Shown: positions 34,681 through 46,385 of the stretch, one piece after another
Layout of the letters: every line of letters begins with the position of its first letter
Numbering within the stretch: position 1 is the stretch's first letter
Assembly (NCBI GenBank): GCA_032158295.1
Contig: CM063247.1
Coordinates: forward strand, 16,532,009 to 16,596,008
Direction of reading: 5' to 3'
DNA: 64,000 bases
Source: Pycnopodia helianthoides
Lineage: Eukaryota; Echinodermata; Asteroidea; Forcipulatida; Asteriidae
Translations under genes and position numbers: made by a program
The notes under the pieces: model-generated
The model's database searches: none
What the model was told of the DNA's origin: nothing
Seen by the model: the letters and a program-made list of their open reading frames with translations, nothing else

Positions 34681-34984
34681 TAACTTTTAACAAAGAATGG
34701 TAATTTTAAAATAGTTACGGTTTTTATGCATCAAAACCCACTTGAAAGCAAAAAAGGTCAATACATCGATGGATTTTTTAAAAGTAAATTAATTTCCATC
34801 CTGCAGTTTTATGTGAACACGACATTCAGCAATCCAACCCACCTATGAAGATTTTATAAATTTGAATCGTCCTGTTTGTACTTTGAGTGAAAACAACAAA
34901 AACTGTTAAATGCTTACACCAATCAAAATAAGCTGATGGTGATTTGGGGGAAATCTTCAAATGCTATTTTGTTATTTTTGTCAT

Positions 34985-35058
34985 TATTGTTTTTGTTCTT
35001 TTGTTGCCCTCCCATTGTTAGGCACTCTGTTCTTTGTATAGCGCCATATAAATGCTTT

Positions 35059-35108
<50 letters not shown>

Positions 35109-35110
35109 TC
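34985..35110 (+). repeat. SINE tail with (ATT)n microsatellite
   Basis: GTATAGCGCCATATAAATGC followed by about 16 ATT repeats (35060-35108); this tail type ends many tRNA-derived SINEs, including the copy at 47492. Confidence 0.7.
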
Positions 35111-36315
35111 AGACAGAAGTAATTCTCTGGAGGATTTTTACTGGTGTAGACTTTGTAATCAGAGAGCTTTTAGATTGACACTAATGTTTTACCCAAGTAC
35201 ATGTAGTTTGTGCCCAAATCCAAGGTGTGCATATATATGTAACTTTCCTACCTTTTGCTTCAATATCTTTAGACTCAATTGCATCATTCATGTGTGAAAT
35301 TCTAGCTCATCAAACCAGCCAGGATAAACCTAATGAAGTAGCACCTTCAAGTCTTTAGAAAACAGGGTATTTAATGGTGTGCTTTGTAGAGAAAACTGCT
35401 TACTACATTTACATGTATTTGCTGAGCAAAAATTGACAGAAAAGCAGTCACAAGCTTTGAAATGAATGTGTTTTTCCCAACACTTGCACTGCTCTGCATT
35501 TCGTCATACAATAATGTGTGGATGTTTTAATTCACTTTTTAAAGCATTTTTAGTTTATTTTCAGTGATAATTACCCACTAGAAATTTGAAACAACTGTTA
35601 TAAAATCATCACGTGACCTGCAAATAATATAACAAAATAGGTTTTGCGTTAGAAATGATAGGTTCATAAGATAGTTTTGTGTATTAGGATAACTTGCTAA
35701 TAATTAAGGGAAGTTCAGAATTAAAAAAATGTTTAAAATTCGTTTCCCCCCTGAAAAAAAACAAAACAACAATTGAACAGGAAAAAATTGAAATCTAAAA
35801 TTGAGGTTTGCAGTAGCCCTGGTAGGACGTCAGTCTCTGTACACTCCTACTGTCTGTAGTAGTATGGGCTGAAACGTTGATATTTAAAACCATTGGTTTT
35901 TCTAGATCATGTAAATGGCCCTTAGTTAATATTCAGATAGTGTTAACAAAAATTGAGCTCTGGATTAAGCTTTTTAACATGTTTTATGCAGAAAGTATTT
36001 GTCAGTGTTCAGGTTCATAATCTACAACTTTTCTCCATGTACATGTATGTATGTATGTATACTTCTACTCTACGAATATGTAAGTAAATAAATTATTATG
36101 CAAAATGACTACCTGTCTACTAGCTGAATTATGAATATATTATAATAAATTAATACAGTACTTGTATAATGTAGATGTTGGGTGGATTTTTTAGAGCTAT
36201 ACTCAAGATAATTTAAATCTTTTTAGCATATGGTCCAACTTCTTTTTGTGATAAGTCCTTTGTCGTTCTTATGTCTCAAGTACTTGTGAAAGAACCTCTT
36301 CCTTACGAGAATTCT

Positions 36316-36465
36316 CAGGCCTGAAATTTCATCTTTGAGAGGGCAAGGCCATTTTCAATTTGCAAATGGCATCTCCAAATCTTATTAAGTCTATGGAACA
36401 ATTTTGAAGGGGCATCAATGCCAAGACTCTAGGGCCTTTGTGGCCTCTGTGTAATTCCAGGCCTG
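36316..36465 (+). mobile_element. hAT-like MITE (CAGGCCTG ends), copy 2, complete
   Basis: Both ends intact: CAGGCCTGAAATT at the left, AATTCCAGGCCTG at the right, 150 bp. A clear 8-bp target duplication was not seen. Confidence 0.82.
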
Positions 36466-36782
36466 AATATGTTTAGGGTAAAATATACTGCTGGAAACGG
36501 CTGATTTTGCCAATTCAGGGTTTTACCCGACACTGTGGCCAATTTGGAAGATTGACTTGGTGAAATTCTGCAGTTGTCTACCCACTGCTATGGCCTTTAT
36601 TTGTTGATACCACCTGCAGCACCTGTACTTAAACAGGTTGCTTTTCATTCTTGTGTTCTTCCAACGTATAAACCAAGATCATCTGATTCACTTCTGTATG
36701 ATAACTGTTTAAAGCAATTTTAATAAATAATGTGTACATGACATAAACATGTGTACAGTTGTAAGTTGTAAGTTGTGTAAAT

Positions 36783-36885
36783 TTTAGAAATCTCCAATTT
36801 CGTGTAAATTTTAGAAATCTCCAATTTCGTGTAAATTTTAGAAATCTCCAATTTCGTGTAAATTTTAGAAATCTCCAATTTCATG
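36783..36885 (+). repeat. 27-bp tandem repeat, four copies
   Basis: Unit AAATCTCCAATTTCGTGTAA plus ATTTTAG, almost identical copies; last one has TCATG for TCGTG. Intergenic between NUDT2 and the Nkp2-like gene. Confidence 0.9.
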
Positions 36886-37525
36886 TAAAATGACACTTAT
36901 CGTTACTGTATTTGGCTCATAAGAACCTCCATATGTGTAGATTGTAAATGACCCATTTGTACCTAGGCATAACAGGGATTTTCTCTAAAATTTGATCATT
37001 CAGATTCCGATTTCATAGAACTGCTTCAGCAGAAAATACTACGTAACAATTTGAGTAGGACACCAGTCACAGATGGTACATGTGACGTGTTAATTTGGCT
37101 GGTAACCTTATCTTGGTAAGCAAATGTTAGTTTGTGCTCAGCTACTTTTTGTACTTCAGCAGCTGTATGACATTGGGGCCCCTGGTTGCAACATGACCAG
37201 AGACAAATAAGGACTGCTTTGTTTTTTTATTTAGAGTTATCAATATTTTAGAATTTAATGCTTTCCTCCCAAAAAATTTGGTGGGGTTACATTTCAGGAA
37301 ATTCTTTCACAAGTCCTTTCAGGAGTGAGCTGGGACATCGCTTTGTCCTTCACTATAGAATTTATTGAATAGCCAGTCAATATTTTAAAATTGGGGTGGG
37401 TGGGTTAATAAAAAAAAAAATAAACTTAAAAACATTGATAAATATAATGGCCCCTTACTCAGTTTTTATTTACCAAACCATAAAGTGTGCAATCCTTAGA
37501 TTTATGGTTCAGGGCACTGCTAGGA

Positions 37526-37885
37526 TTAATGGCAGGGTATACTATTGGTAATTATCAAAGACCAGTATCCTCACTTGGTGTATCTCAACATATAAACAAA
37601 ATAACACACCTGTAATTGGTCATCGAAGTTGTAAGAAAATATTGAAAGAAAAAAACACCTTTGTTACAAAGAATTGTGTGCTTTCAGATGCCTGAGACCT
37701 AAAGCCTTTCTCAGATTCAAATTTTGGGGTAAAAATAACCTCTTTCTCTAAAACTACATTACTTCAAAGGGTGTCACTTCTAACAATGTTTTATAATATC
37801 AACAGCTCTCCAGTGCTCTTTACCAAGTAAGTTTTTATGGTCATTAACTTGTGGAGTAATTACCAAAAGTATACCCTGCCTTTAA
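37526..37885. mobile_element. TTAA-flanked MITE, family G, copy 2
   Basis: TTAATGGCAGGGTATACTAT ... AGTATACCCTGCCTTTAA; interior matches 1975-2345 (GACCAGTATCCTCAC, TTACTTCAAAGGGTGTC). Confidence 0.85.
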
Positions 37886-38080
37886 TAGTCTAAATGCGTG
37901 AGATTTGCACGGTTTATCGAACCATGTTGTTTTGTTTTATATCACTTACATATTTGTACAATTCTCCATTGACTGTAATTCCCAATAAAGGAGTTTTTTA
38001 AAATTCAATCGACAGAGCACCTGTCGGTGAATGTTACTTATATGATGTACTGTACAATATACCTGGACTCTTGATTCACT

Positions 38081-38633
38081 TCATGTTTTATCATCCAGTA
38101 CTCTGGAGTCATTGACGAGTGCGGTTGCCAAACTCTGGAAGGGGGAAGAACAAAATGAAACCTGTTAACGTCTTGGGTAATGGTAATGAAACTTCAGACT
38201 TCAATCTGACTTCAGGCCCTTTTTTATGTATAGCTGCCTAGTGAAACGAAATGCAGTGATTTACTTCAGCAGTGGCATAACCAGAGGGGGGCAGGGGCGG
38301 CTAAAGCCCCCTGCTGAGAATTCTTGCCCCCCCAGGCCTGGAATTTCATATTTGAGAGGGCAAGGCCAGTTGCATTTTGCAAAGGGCACTTTCATTGGAA
38401 AATCTTAAAGTCTATTGGAAACTTTTGTAGGGGCACCAAGGCCAAGAGCAGGGCAACGGAGGCCATGGCCTCCGTGTAATTCCTGCCCCCCTCCCCCCCC
38501 CCCAAAAAAAGAGAGATGGAAATGCACAAATGAATGGTTTGATACATTAATTAGCCCCCAATTTATGTCTTTGCCCCCCCCCCCCAAATGAAAATGTCCG
38601 GTTACGCCACTGTTCTTCATATATAAAAAAAAT

Positions 38634-38668
<35 letters not shown>

Positions 38669-41600
38669 AAAGATCTACTATCCTAGCATAAAAGATACTG
38701 TTCCTTGGAATCTATAACTGGGGGGGGATATCGAATAGTGGAAATACCATTACTTCGATGTACATCCCAAGATCTGGATCCAAGGGCCTTTAGTAATTTC
38801 TATCCAAAAGCTTACTTGCTCTAAAGATGGTAATGGTAGTAAGCATCCTGTGAAATTATTTCATCTGAAATGTCCCTCCCCGTTGATTAGAAGTCAATAA
38901 ACATTTGAATCTGAGAAACGATTCCTGCATGAATTGTTTCCCAGAATTTCTGAGGGTTGGTGTTCGTTTGTGAATGCTGCAGCCAGAGATGCGGTTGTAC
39001 CTGCTGTCACTTCTCTAAACATGATGGATTCAACGTTCTTGTGAAAATACTGTGACAGTTTTTTGCAAATTTATCGGCAAGTAGACACTCAATTCTGCTG
39101 AAACTTTCACATGTTACTTTTTATTGTATCTTTCTTTTGCCTATAAATCAGCATTACGTTGACACAAACCAATCTATGACCCTACCTTTAAAAAGACTGA
39201 CACATCCTGAGGTCATTTTGTATTTTAAATGGCATCATTAAAACTATGTATACATACCTTCAGTTCTTCAGGTAGTGTGAACTCGTCATCGTTCCAGTTT
39301 AGCTGGCCCATGGGGTTAGCTTTCTCCATCTGCAGGGCACACCTGTACAAACAATTACCAATGCGGCGTTATCAAGACACATTACAGACATTCATGTAGT
39401 TTACTTTCAAGTTGGGTCCAAGGCATTCCTGAAACCATCTCAACACCTTAGGAGTATGCAGCACCAGCAGAAAAATGCGGGCACAGGTTATCAGGGCTGA
39501 TACTTAGGCTTTTTTAATTTAAGGGCAAGGAAGCTTTCCTTATGAGGGAAACTTAAATTTGTCCTGGAACATTTCAAGGGGCACTAGTGGAATGACCAGG
39601 GGTATGGAGGCCATTGCCTCCATCCAGGCCTGGGTTACAAATCTATCAGTATTCAAACCTACACTCCGATGAGCTTGGTTACCAGACCTTTTGAGTTTGA
39701 TGCACTAGTATACAAATAATAAATGTTTATGAGTGCAATGGTGCAAATATTTTCATGAGTTGAAAGATGGAATGTTCTTTTCAACGAGGCGGAACCAAGT
39801 TGAATGGAACATTCCATCTTTCAACGATTGAAAATATTCTCACTCCTGCACGAATGAAAAACATTCATTATTTGTTTTATATAACATCCAAGTAGATCTT
39901 TGTCATTTTGATTGGAGGATACAACTTTCAAAATAAACAAAATAATTGTGACATTTCACCCATTTCTTTTGGTTCGGTTTGTTTGGATTCAACAGTGACC
40001 AAGCCCGTTCTGTACTGCTCACGTTTTGAGACACGCGAGCGCCGTAATGTAGTATGTGCCTTGCAGTATTACTGTATTGCTGCATTATCAAAGACACCTG
40101 CACGCAATGATGTGGTACGCACCGTGCTATAGAACAAATCGGACGGAACGAAAAATGCACGGTGAATGGAACGAAAAAATGCACTGTTAATGACGTAGCG
40201 TGCAATTGTACGTTTATTTGCTATCACGTGACGGACAATCCTCCAATCAAATAGCAAGGATCTGCTTGGGTGTTATATAAAACGCTATAATGAACGCTAA
40301 CCTTTTGATTTCTTGCTCTAGACTGCCTATCTCTTCTCTTGTGGCCTTCAGGTCCTGTATGAACAATAAAAACAGAGTAAATGATTTAACCACTTCACGT
40401 TGCATGACATGCACGCCAATATTTTCTGGCGGACCTGAACAAACTTTGGAGATCCCTCAACATTTTGGGGGCAGCCAGACGGCTGATGCAAATATCCACC
40501 CAGACTTTTCATTTTAGTTCACAAAAGTTGGTCATACATGCAAGATAACCTAAATTGATGAAACCTACACAGGATAGTTGTTTGAATGACTGTGTCTACT
40601 GAAAACTAGAAGATGGCAATAAATTTACTCCTCCAAAAACCTTTACATAACATGTTTTGGTGTTGAACAAAGAACAAATTTACTAAGTGGGACTTGAACC
40701 TGCGACCTCCTGATTAACATGCCAGCGCCTCAACAACTGAGCTATCTAGTGCTAATATTTGCGGTCTCCCTATTTTGTCAATATCTTTGTTCGGGGGTGC
40801 CAGTCAGAAGCCATTCAACCTGTAACTGCCTTACAGCCAGGGATCACGACCTAGTTTATGATACAACCTGGGAAGTGGCAGTAGAGGGATCACCTTAAGG
40901 GGATGCAACTTTTTGTTTTAAATTATCAAGTAAAAAACCACAAGGAAAACTGATTGGGTAGTCTAAAAATAATTTTTGGGTTGAACAATGAAAAAAATTA
41001 ATTCAACATCATAACGTTTAAAAAAAGATCAGGATTTGCAAAAGGGGGGACATTGTTTTTGATCTGCGAGAATATCTGACCAATGGAAATATTTACCGCT
41101 TCTACTTCTGCCTCTTTGCTCTCTAAAAAACTGACGGCTTGCTCCAGGGATTGGTTCTCTGTACCACTGTGGTCTGGCAAACTCGCATTACCCTGGGGAA
41201 CAGATAAAAAAAAACATTAACAAAATACAAACAAATTCCTTAGTAACCAGTGAAATACTTTTACGAATTTCTGCTTCATTTTTTTAAGTGCCAATTTTTC
41301 GCTTTCAATATCAGGGTTTGGCCTTAACTTTTTCAGTGACTAGCCAGAAGGACCAGCTAGCTTGACATTTCACTGGTCCCTCTGCTTTTTCACTGTTCCC
41401 TATTTTGAGGTTTCCTTTCAACAATGTCATGTGCATGGGACTTGTAATTTGAACCAATATGAACAATCAGTAGTTTACACGTAGTGGTGGCAAGCAATCA
41501 GATTGCCTGCCGGACTAGTTGGATAGAATTCTGACTGGTCCTTGGGTGTTTTGACTGGCATTTGGGCCAGCGGACCACTGTTAAGGGAGAGCACTGAATG

Positions 41601-42949
41601 CAAAGCAGAGTCATGAAAATGGGCCATGGTCTCTGAAAGTTTTCACAGAAAGACATCAATGTGGTTCAACCCATTGGATATGGGAAATTCAAATTGGAGG
41701 GTTTTAAGTTGTGGGTTTGGCGTTGGGGTTGGCAACTTACTAGATGAAGACCTCTTTTATATCTTCTTTGTATATCTTTCGCAACCTTTTCTCGTAACAC
41801 TCTTCTTTGCCTCTGGAAGGCTCTGTACAAAAGACGAGCATCAGGATGATCCCTGTTGAGAGCAAATGGGAAAAATAAATAACTGTTAAGTTAATATGCT
41901 ACTCCAATCTCCCTAATGGCAACAGCATGCCTGATACTGATAGGCTTCATGGAGGCAATTGCCGCCATGCCCCTTCCTGGCCTATAAGTTGCCTTCCTTG
42001 CCTTTGAGTTAAATACTTCAAGTTTAAGTGTTTCCTAGTAAAGGGCAACACTTGACTTTGTTGAGTCAAGAGTTGCCCTTTACTACTATAGGAAAACCTG
42101 CCAACGAAGTCAGGCCTGCAACAGCCAATTAAACTACACTTGCTTCTAAAGAGTAAAGGTCTTTTATAATTGTCCTTATTAATAATACAAACCACTTTTT
42201 TCAAGACAGGAGAGTATTGCCTGGAGTGGATAAACACATTTACTTTATAAAATATTATTAATCTTCAGGTGTCTGGGCAGTGTGTAAACTGTAGTCATTT
42301 TTTAAAAGAGTTGTTAAACTTTACTTTATCAAAGCATGGAGTGGACTAGAATCTGGAGCTATCTTTTAATAGCTTGATATGATTAAACTTATAAATAAAA
42401 CATGATAAAATGTTATTCAATATTCAGACTCAGACATACAGCTGAGCAGGTCAGAGAGTGTGTTTTTTCCTTCCTCCACCACTGACTGACACCATGACAC
42501 TAGCGAGAACGGCACTGTGACTGTGTGACTGTGTACAGAGTTGCAATACAGTCTGCTGCAGTGCATGGTGGTGCAACTATTGAGTATTGTCACACTGACA
42601 CTGACTGAGTGCTGACAGTGACATGACTGAGCTGAGTGATATGATAAAGCATTACATTACGTCATTAGGCCATAAATCATGTAAATACTAGACTGTCAGT
42701 GTCACTGAGTGACTGTCTGTCACTGGTCACTCAGTGACAGTCAGTGTCACTGTCAGTGACAGTGTCACTGAGGATTTTCCTTCCTACATATGGTCAGTCC
42801 TTGCTCAGTCTAAAGTAACGTTGCACCAGTTTTTAAACATACCTATACTTGGGAGGAAACAACTCTTGAAATTCAGGAAATGAATCAAATGGACCCAATG
42901 TAACGTCGGGGATCAATAACATCTCTGCCAACTTCTTTACCGCCGCCAT
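38081..42949 (-). CDS. Small coiled-coil protein with Nkp2/Cnl2-like N-terminus (possible inner-kinetochore subunit)
   Basis: Six coding exons, 42949-42843, 41852-41741, 41192-41097, 40354-40302, 39342-39258 and 38134-38081, have GT-AG borders and fully compatible phases, giving a 168-residue protein ending ...LDDKT. Residues 1-73 read LLIPDVTL, FPEFQELFPPKYRDHPDARLLY and AFQRQRRVLREKV. This spacing (leucine-rich start, F-x-x-LFP, HP-x-x-x-x-LY, Q-x-QR) recalls the Nkp2/Cnl2 family, yeast subunits of the constitutive centromere network that partner Nkp1 and the COMA complex. Residues ~80-135 are a probable coiled coil (LESKEAEVEADLKATREEIGS is the core). The C-terminus is acidic then LPEEL. 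The ATG lies 64 bp from that of NDUFS4 on the other strand. A short out-of-frame upstream ATG overlaps the start. Gene structure is well supported; family assignment rests on remembered motif spacing and could be wrong. Confidence 0.78.
38333..38484 (+). mobile_element. hAT-like MITE (CAGGCCTG ends), copy 3
   Basis: CAGGCCTGGAATTTCATATT at the left, TGTAATTCC at the right; inserted in poly-C/G-rich sequence that itself forms an inverted repeat (38280-38610). Confidence 0.75.
39855..40290. mobile_element. Foldback MITE next to exon 4 of the Nkp2-like gene
   Basis: Inverted ends TTTTATATAACATCCAAGTA and its diverged inverse TGCTTGGGTGTTATATAAAA; inner inverted GATTGGAGGA / TCCTCCAATC. The right end stops about 12 bp from the exon 4 donor at 40301. 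Confidence 0.75.
40665..40905 (-). mobile_element. tRNA-containing SINE, family 2, copy 2
   Basis: Minus strand TAGCTCAGTTGTTGAGGCG (A box) and GGTCGCAGGTTCAAGTCCC (B box) inside a larger repeat shared with 13800-14085. Confidence 0.78.
42450..42780. repeat. GTCACTGACAGT-type cryptic repeat with strong hairpins
   Basis: Densely interleaved GTCACTGA, CAGTGACA and TGACTGTGTGAC words, e.g. inverted GTCACTGAGTGAC / GTCACTCAGTGAC around 42703-42770. Lies in intron 1 of the Nkp2-like gene. Confidence 0.7.
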
Positions 42950-43013
42950 TTTTTCATAATGTGAAACAGCGCCCTCTTTAGTTTATAATACGTTACAACC
43001 ATCCGATTAAAAG
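42950..43013. promoter_or_regulatory. Compact bidirectional promoter/5' UTR region between the Nkp2-like gene and NDUFS4
   Basis: Only 64 bp separate the two start codons, which face away from each other. The stretch has no TATA box; it must hold both 5' UTRs and probably overlaps both transcription starts. On the minus strand it carries ATGAAAAAATGG, whose first ATG opens a six-codon frame overlapping the Nkp2-like start. Confidence 0.7.
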
Positions 43014-44891
43014 ATGGCATCTCTGTGTCGTTTAGCCACGAAATCTTCGCATTTTAACATCTTTCAGCGATGCATTTCAACTACTGCCTTAAGGACGGTA
43101 AAGGAGGGACAACAGGAGACACGGGTTGAAGTTGTTAAGGACAAAAGTGTATGTTTGTCGTAACAGTTGCTACCCTTAAAACAAACTTGTGCCGTGGTCT
43201 AGTTTCCGGACAAATACTATGTCCATTCTTCTTTCTATTTATATTATTTAAATATAAATGCAATGACAATTGTTACTGATGGCACAACGACAGGCAATTC
43301 GACAAACTGCAATTCGTTACATTTTATTGTAGACTAAAGATAGACTTTACAAGTGTCATGTGTATTCGCACATTGCCGTTTAAAGTGCACAAGTTTGTTT
43401 CATTCACGCATTACGACCAAGCGTCGGTAACGTCAACAGACCTTCACTCAGCTCAGCAAAGAGACTAGAGAGGTCTTGTCGCGGTCGTAAATCTTTTTTG
43501 TAAAAACTTACCAGAGCAGAGACTGAGCACAATCGGTTGATTTACATGATCGGTCGATCCCTCTGCCACCAGTCGAAACACCTTTTCTTTGTTTATAATT
43601 CACAACTCTAGAGAATTTCGTTTAAAGGTAAGTAACTGAAGTTGATATATTCTAGTAAATACAGAATCAACCCATCCCAGGCACTGTGATTGACCGATAA
43701 CGCAGTTCGACCAACACGTCCAGCAGTGTAATTAGTGAAAAAATGGCAGTCAGATTCAGCATTTGTGAATAATCGATTGTCAAATCAACTATTTGTCTTT
43801 TCTTATTTGTCTTCTACGTGTTACCAATCCAGATGGACATCACCGCAGTGTCTGGCATTCCAGACGAACACATCAAGACGCGTCGAGTCCGCATCTTTGT
43901 CCCAGCCAGAAATGCTATGCAGTCTGGCACCAACAACACCCATCAATGGAAGCTGGAGTTTGAGACCAGAGAGAGATGGGAAAATCCACTCATGGGATGG
44001 GCATCCACGTTAGTACAAATTTAAAAAAGTATTTTTATCAAAAGAGATAACCTGTTGCCTACTCAAGGTGGGGTATTTTGCTTAACCTTAGCAGTGCCTT
44101 GTATTAATACAGGGTACTGCTAGGGTTAATACAGGGTACTGCTAGGGTTACCCTGGCAGTGCCCGGTATTAGTGCCCGGCAGTGGGTGATATATTAACCA
44201 GCTATTTAGTAACTAGCAGTGAAAGAACAGAAAGAAGACATTTTGATCGTGAAAAAATTGAGCTTTGGTTCAAAAGATTCTTGCAAATACATTCAAACCT
44301 GTGTTAAATCTTGCGGACTATTGCAAAGTCAGGTCGCCTACTCAAAAATAGGGCAGCCAATTTCCTTATTAAACAATATCTTTATAAAATTATCCTTAAA
44401 TTATTTCCTTTTTCCCCGTTATCCAGGGCGGATCCTTTCTCTAATATATCATTAGCATTCGGTTCTAAGGAAGAAGCAGCAACATTTGCTGAGAAGAATG
44501 GTAAGGGTTGTTGAATTTGAAAAATGTCTATTTGCTCAAGTTTATGATGCCTTATTTAAACTAAGTGTTCTTTAGTTTGGTTACATGATGTTACTGCATG
44601 AAGCTTGTCATATGGGACATTGGTCGTTATAACACCCCCCCTTTTTAATAAAAAGTCATGCAAGGTGTTTACATGAGAAGACAATAAAGATATTTTCACT
44701 GACTTGATCATTTTGAGCATAGATTTTTGCCAAAATGCAGTTTCACTTTATGCTTATTTTTGTCTTTTTGTTGTTGATCAATTTTAGGATGGTGGTACGA
44801 GATTGAAGAGCCTTCATTCAAGGCCATGAAACCTAAATCCTATGGAGCCAATTATTCATGGGACAAGAAGACCAGAGTGTCAACTAAGTAG
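43014..44891 (+). CDS. NDUFS4: NADH dehydrogenase [ubiquinone] iron-sulfur protein 4, mitochondrial
   Basis: Accessory 18-kDa (AQDQ) subunit of respiratory complex I, peripheral arm near the N-module, needed for assembly and stability (family knowledge). Exons 43014-43148, 43833-44008, 44427-44500 and 44788-44891 join in phases 0, 2 and 1 to give 162 residues (human 175). Residues 1-~30 are Arg/Ser-rich without acidic residues ([20 protein letters not shown]), a good mitochondrial presequence. The core has [35 protein letters not shown] and FGSKEEA, all hallmark NDUFS4 blocks. The C-terminus [17 protein letters not shown] keeps the RVS motif, the PKA site described in mammals. AATAAA at 44934-44939, 43 nt after the stop, is a good poly(A) signal. 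Head-to-head with the Nkp2-like gene, convergent with ARL15. Confidence 0.97.
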
Positions 44892-44933
44892 ATCCCAGAC
44901 CGTCCTAAATTATTTTCAAAATGGAATTATTAT

Positions 44934-44939
44934 AATAAA
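44934..44939 (+). terminator. Poly(A) signal of NDUFS4
   Basis: AATAAA 43 nt after the NDUFS4 stop codon, giving a very short 3' UTR. Confidence 0.7.
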
Positions 44940-46199
44940 CCTTTGGGAAATCTGCACTTGTTTGGGGCACAAAGATCAAAGTGCATAGATGTGGGCAGGG
45001 TCTGATGCTTCAGTCTTGAAAGGGCAAGGGCACCAAGGCGTTTTCTCCTTAGTAAAGGGCACCTCTATGAGGAAGTTGTAAATTTGTATTGGAACGTTTG
45101 AAGGGGGCACCAGGGTAATGACCAAGGGCATCGAGGCAATGGGGGACTTTGGAACGCTAGGTGGCAGCAGACTTACTTTGTACATTTCCATTGTGTTTGT
45201 CAGTTCGGAGCATTTGCACATTTCCGAGAACAATGGATTTACCTGGCTAGTCATTCACTCTCATTCAGTAAGTGCAGGTTTCCCAGAGGCATGAGAGGTG
45301 TTAGTTTGTTTCATTTTGTGGTGATCTTTTTCATTCTAACACAAAGAGAATTGTTTTATTAGTAAAATATAAACACATTGGGTGTTACTGTGTTATTTCT
45401 GATCTCAATGATTTATTACAAACTTGGGGACAAAATTGCCAGAATTTCATAATTGGTTTTATCTCTGAGCTATAAACTCCTTAAGTAGTGGATTTTATCA
45501 GCCGATTCACCCAGCCACCGTAGGTTTATTGGCAAGCTGCCAAGCATTGTTTGCTCACTTATAAACCTCCCACAGCCGCAAATTTAATAAGCGAGGCCGA
45601 TTGAGAATGGGTTATTAAAATTAGGAAGGGTATGATATCATGACATGTGTACCACCTTGCTTATAAGCTTTGGTGGCTAGTTGGATCGCATAATTTTGTT
45701 ACTTACTCTATTGGAAAAATAGAAACAATGTGTCATCTCTGATCTAGTTATTTTAAACAAACTTGGGAAAGAAATCTGCAGGAATACCATGGATAGTTCG
45801 CCCATATGTAAAGGCTGTGAAGTTTTCAGATGCAAAAATGTAAATAAAGAATAGACTTGTTCAAGTGATGTGATTAGTTTTTTCAGGATTTTGTTTGATG
45901 TTTTGTGTGAAGTGTAAAGCCTGGGACAAAATTACAGACCGAGTAAATGCTATCAAATAATAATATGGTTTCGTCGTAGGACTCTTTGCATAAAATCATC
46001 GACTAACACTAACATTTGTAACGCCATGCTTGAAGACAAAACTAAAACCGTTTATAGCCAGCTTAGCGCAGGCTTAAGATTTAAGAACGGCTACAAAATA
46101 TAGACTGCTTAGCGTGTCTCAAGTTAGCCTGCTATGGCGCATAGACAGATTTAAGACCGCTATGGTGCGTAGACTGAATTAAGACCGCTTGGTGCAATC

Positions 46200-46385
46200 C
46201 GCCCCTGGTTATTTGGCAGTTTAAGGTCGAATGGCTTCGACTGGCATCCCGATAAAAAGATATTTTCAAAACAGGGAGACTGCCAACATTTTGGCCAAAT
46301 AGCTCAGTTGGTAGAGTGACAGAATGTAAATCCGGAGGTTCAAATCCTGATCTAGTAAATTTTTCTTTGTTAATCCCCAAAATTG
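46200..46385 (+). mobile_element. tRNA-containing SINE, family 2, copy 3
   Basis: Plus strand: TAGCTCAGTTGGTAGAGTG and GGAGGTTCAAATCCTGATC with spacing like a tRNA, in a longer body ending near TTCTTTGTTAATCCCC. No complete acceptor stem. Confidence 0.78.

Larger units (their letters stand above)
33841..38080. other. NUDT2 / Nkp2-like gene intergenic region (convergent)
   Basis: 3' ends of both genes face this 4.2-kb stretch. It contains NUDT2 3' UTR, a 125-bp repeat array, a SINE tail, a hAT-like MITE, a 27-bp repeat and a family G MITE. No further gene supported. Confidence 0.7.

Noticed and set aside
34936..35297. Hydrophobic poly-Leu and poly-Ile frames
   Set aside because: Translation of an (ATT)n microsatellite at a SINE tail.
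46290..46360. tRNA gene candidate (TAGCTCAGTTGGTAGAG ... GGTTCAAATCC)
   Set aside because: No closing acceptor stem, and the sequence is embedded in a repeat shared with 13800-14085 and 40665-40905, so it is a SINE.
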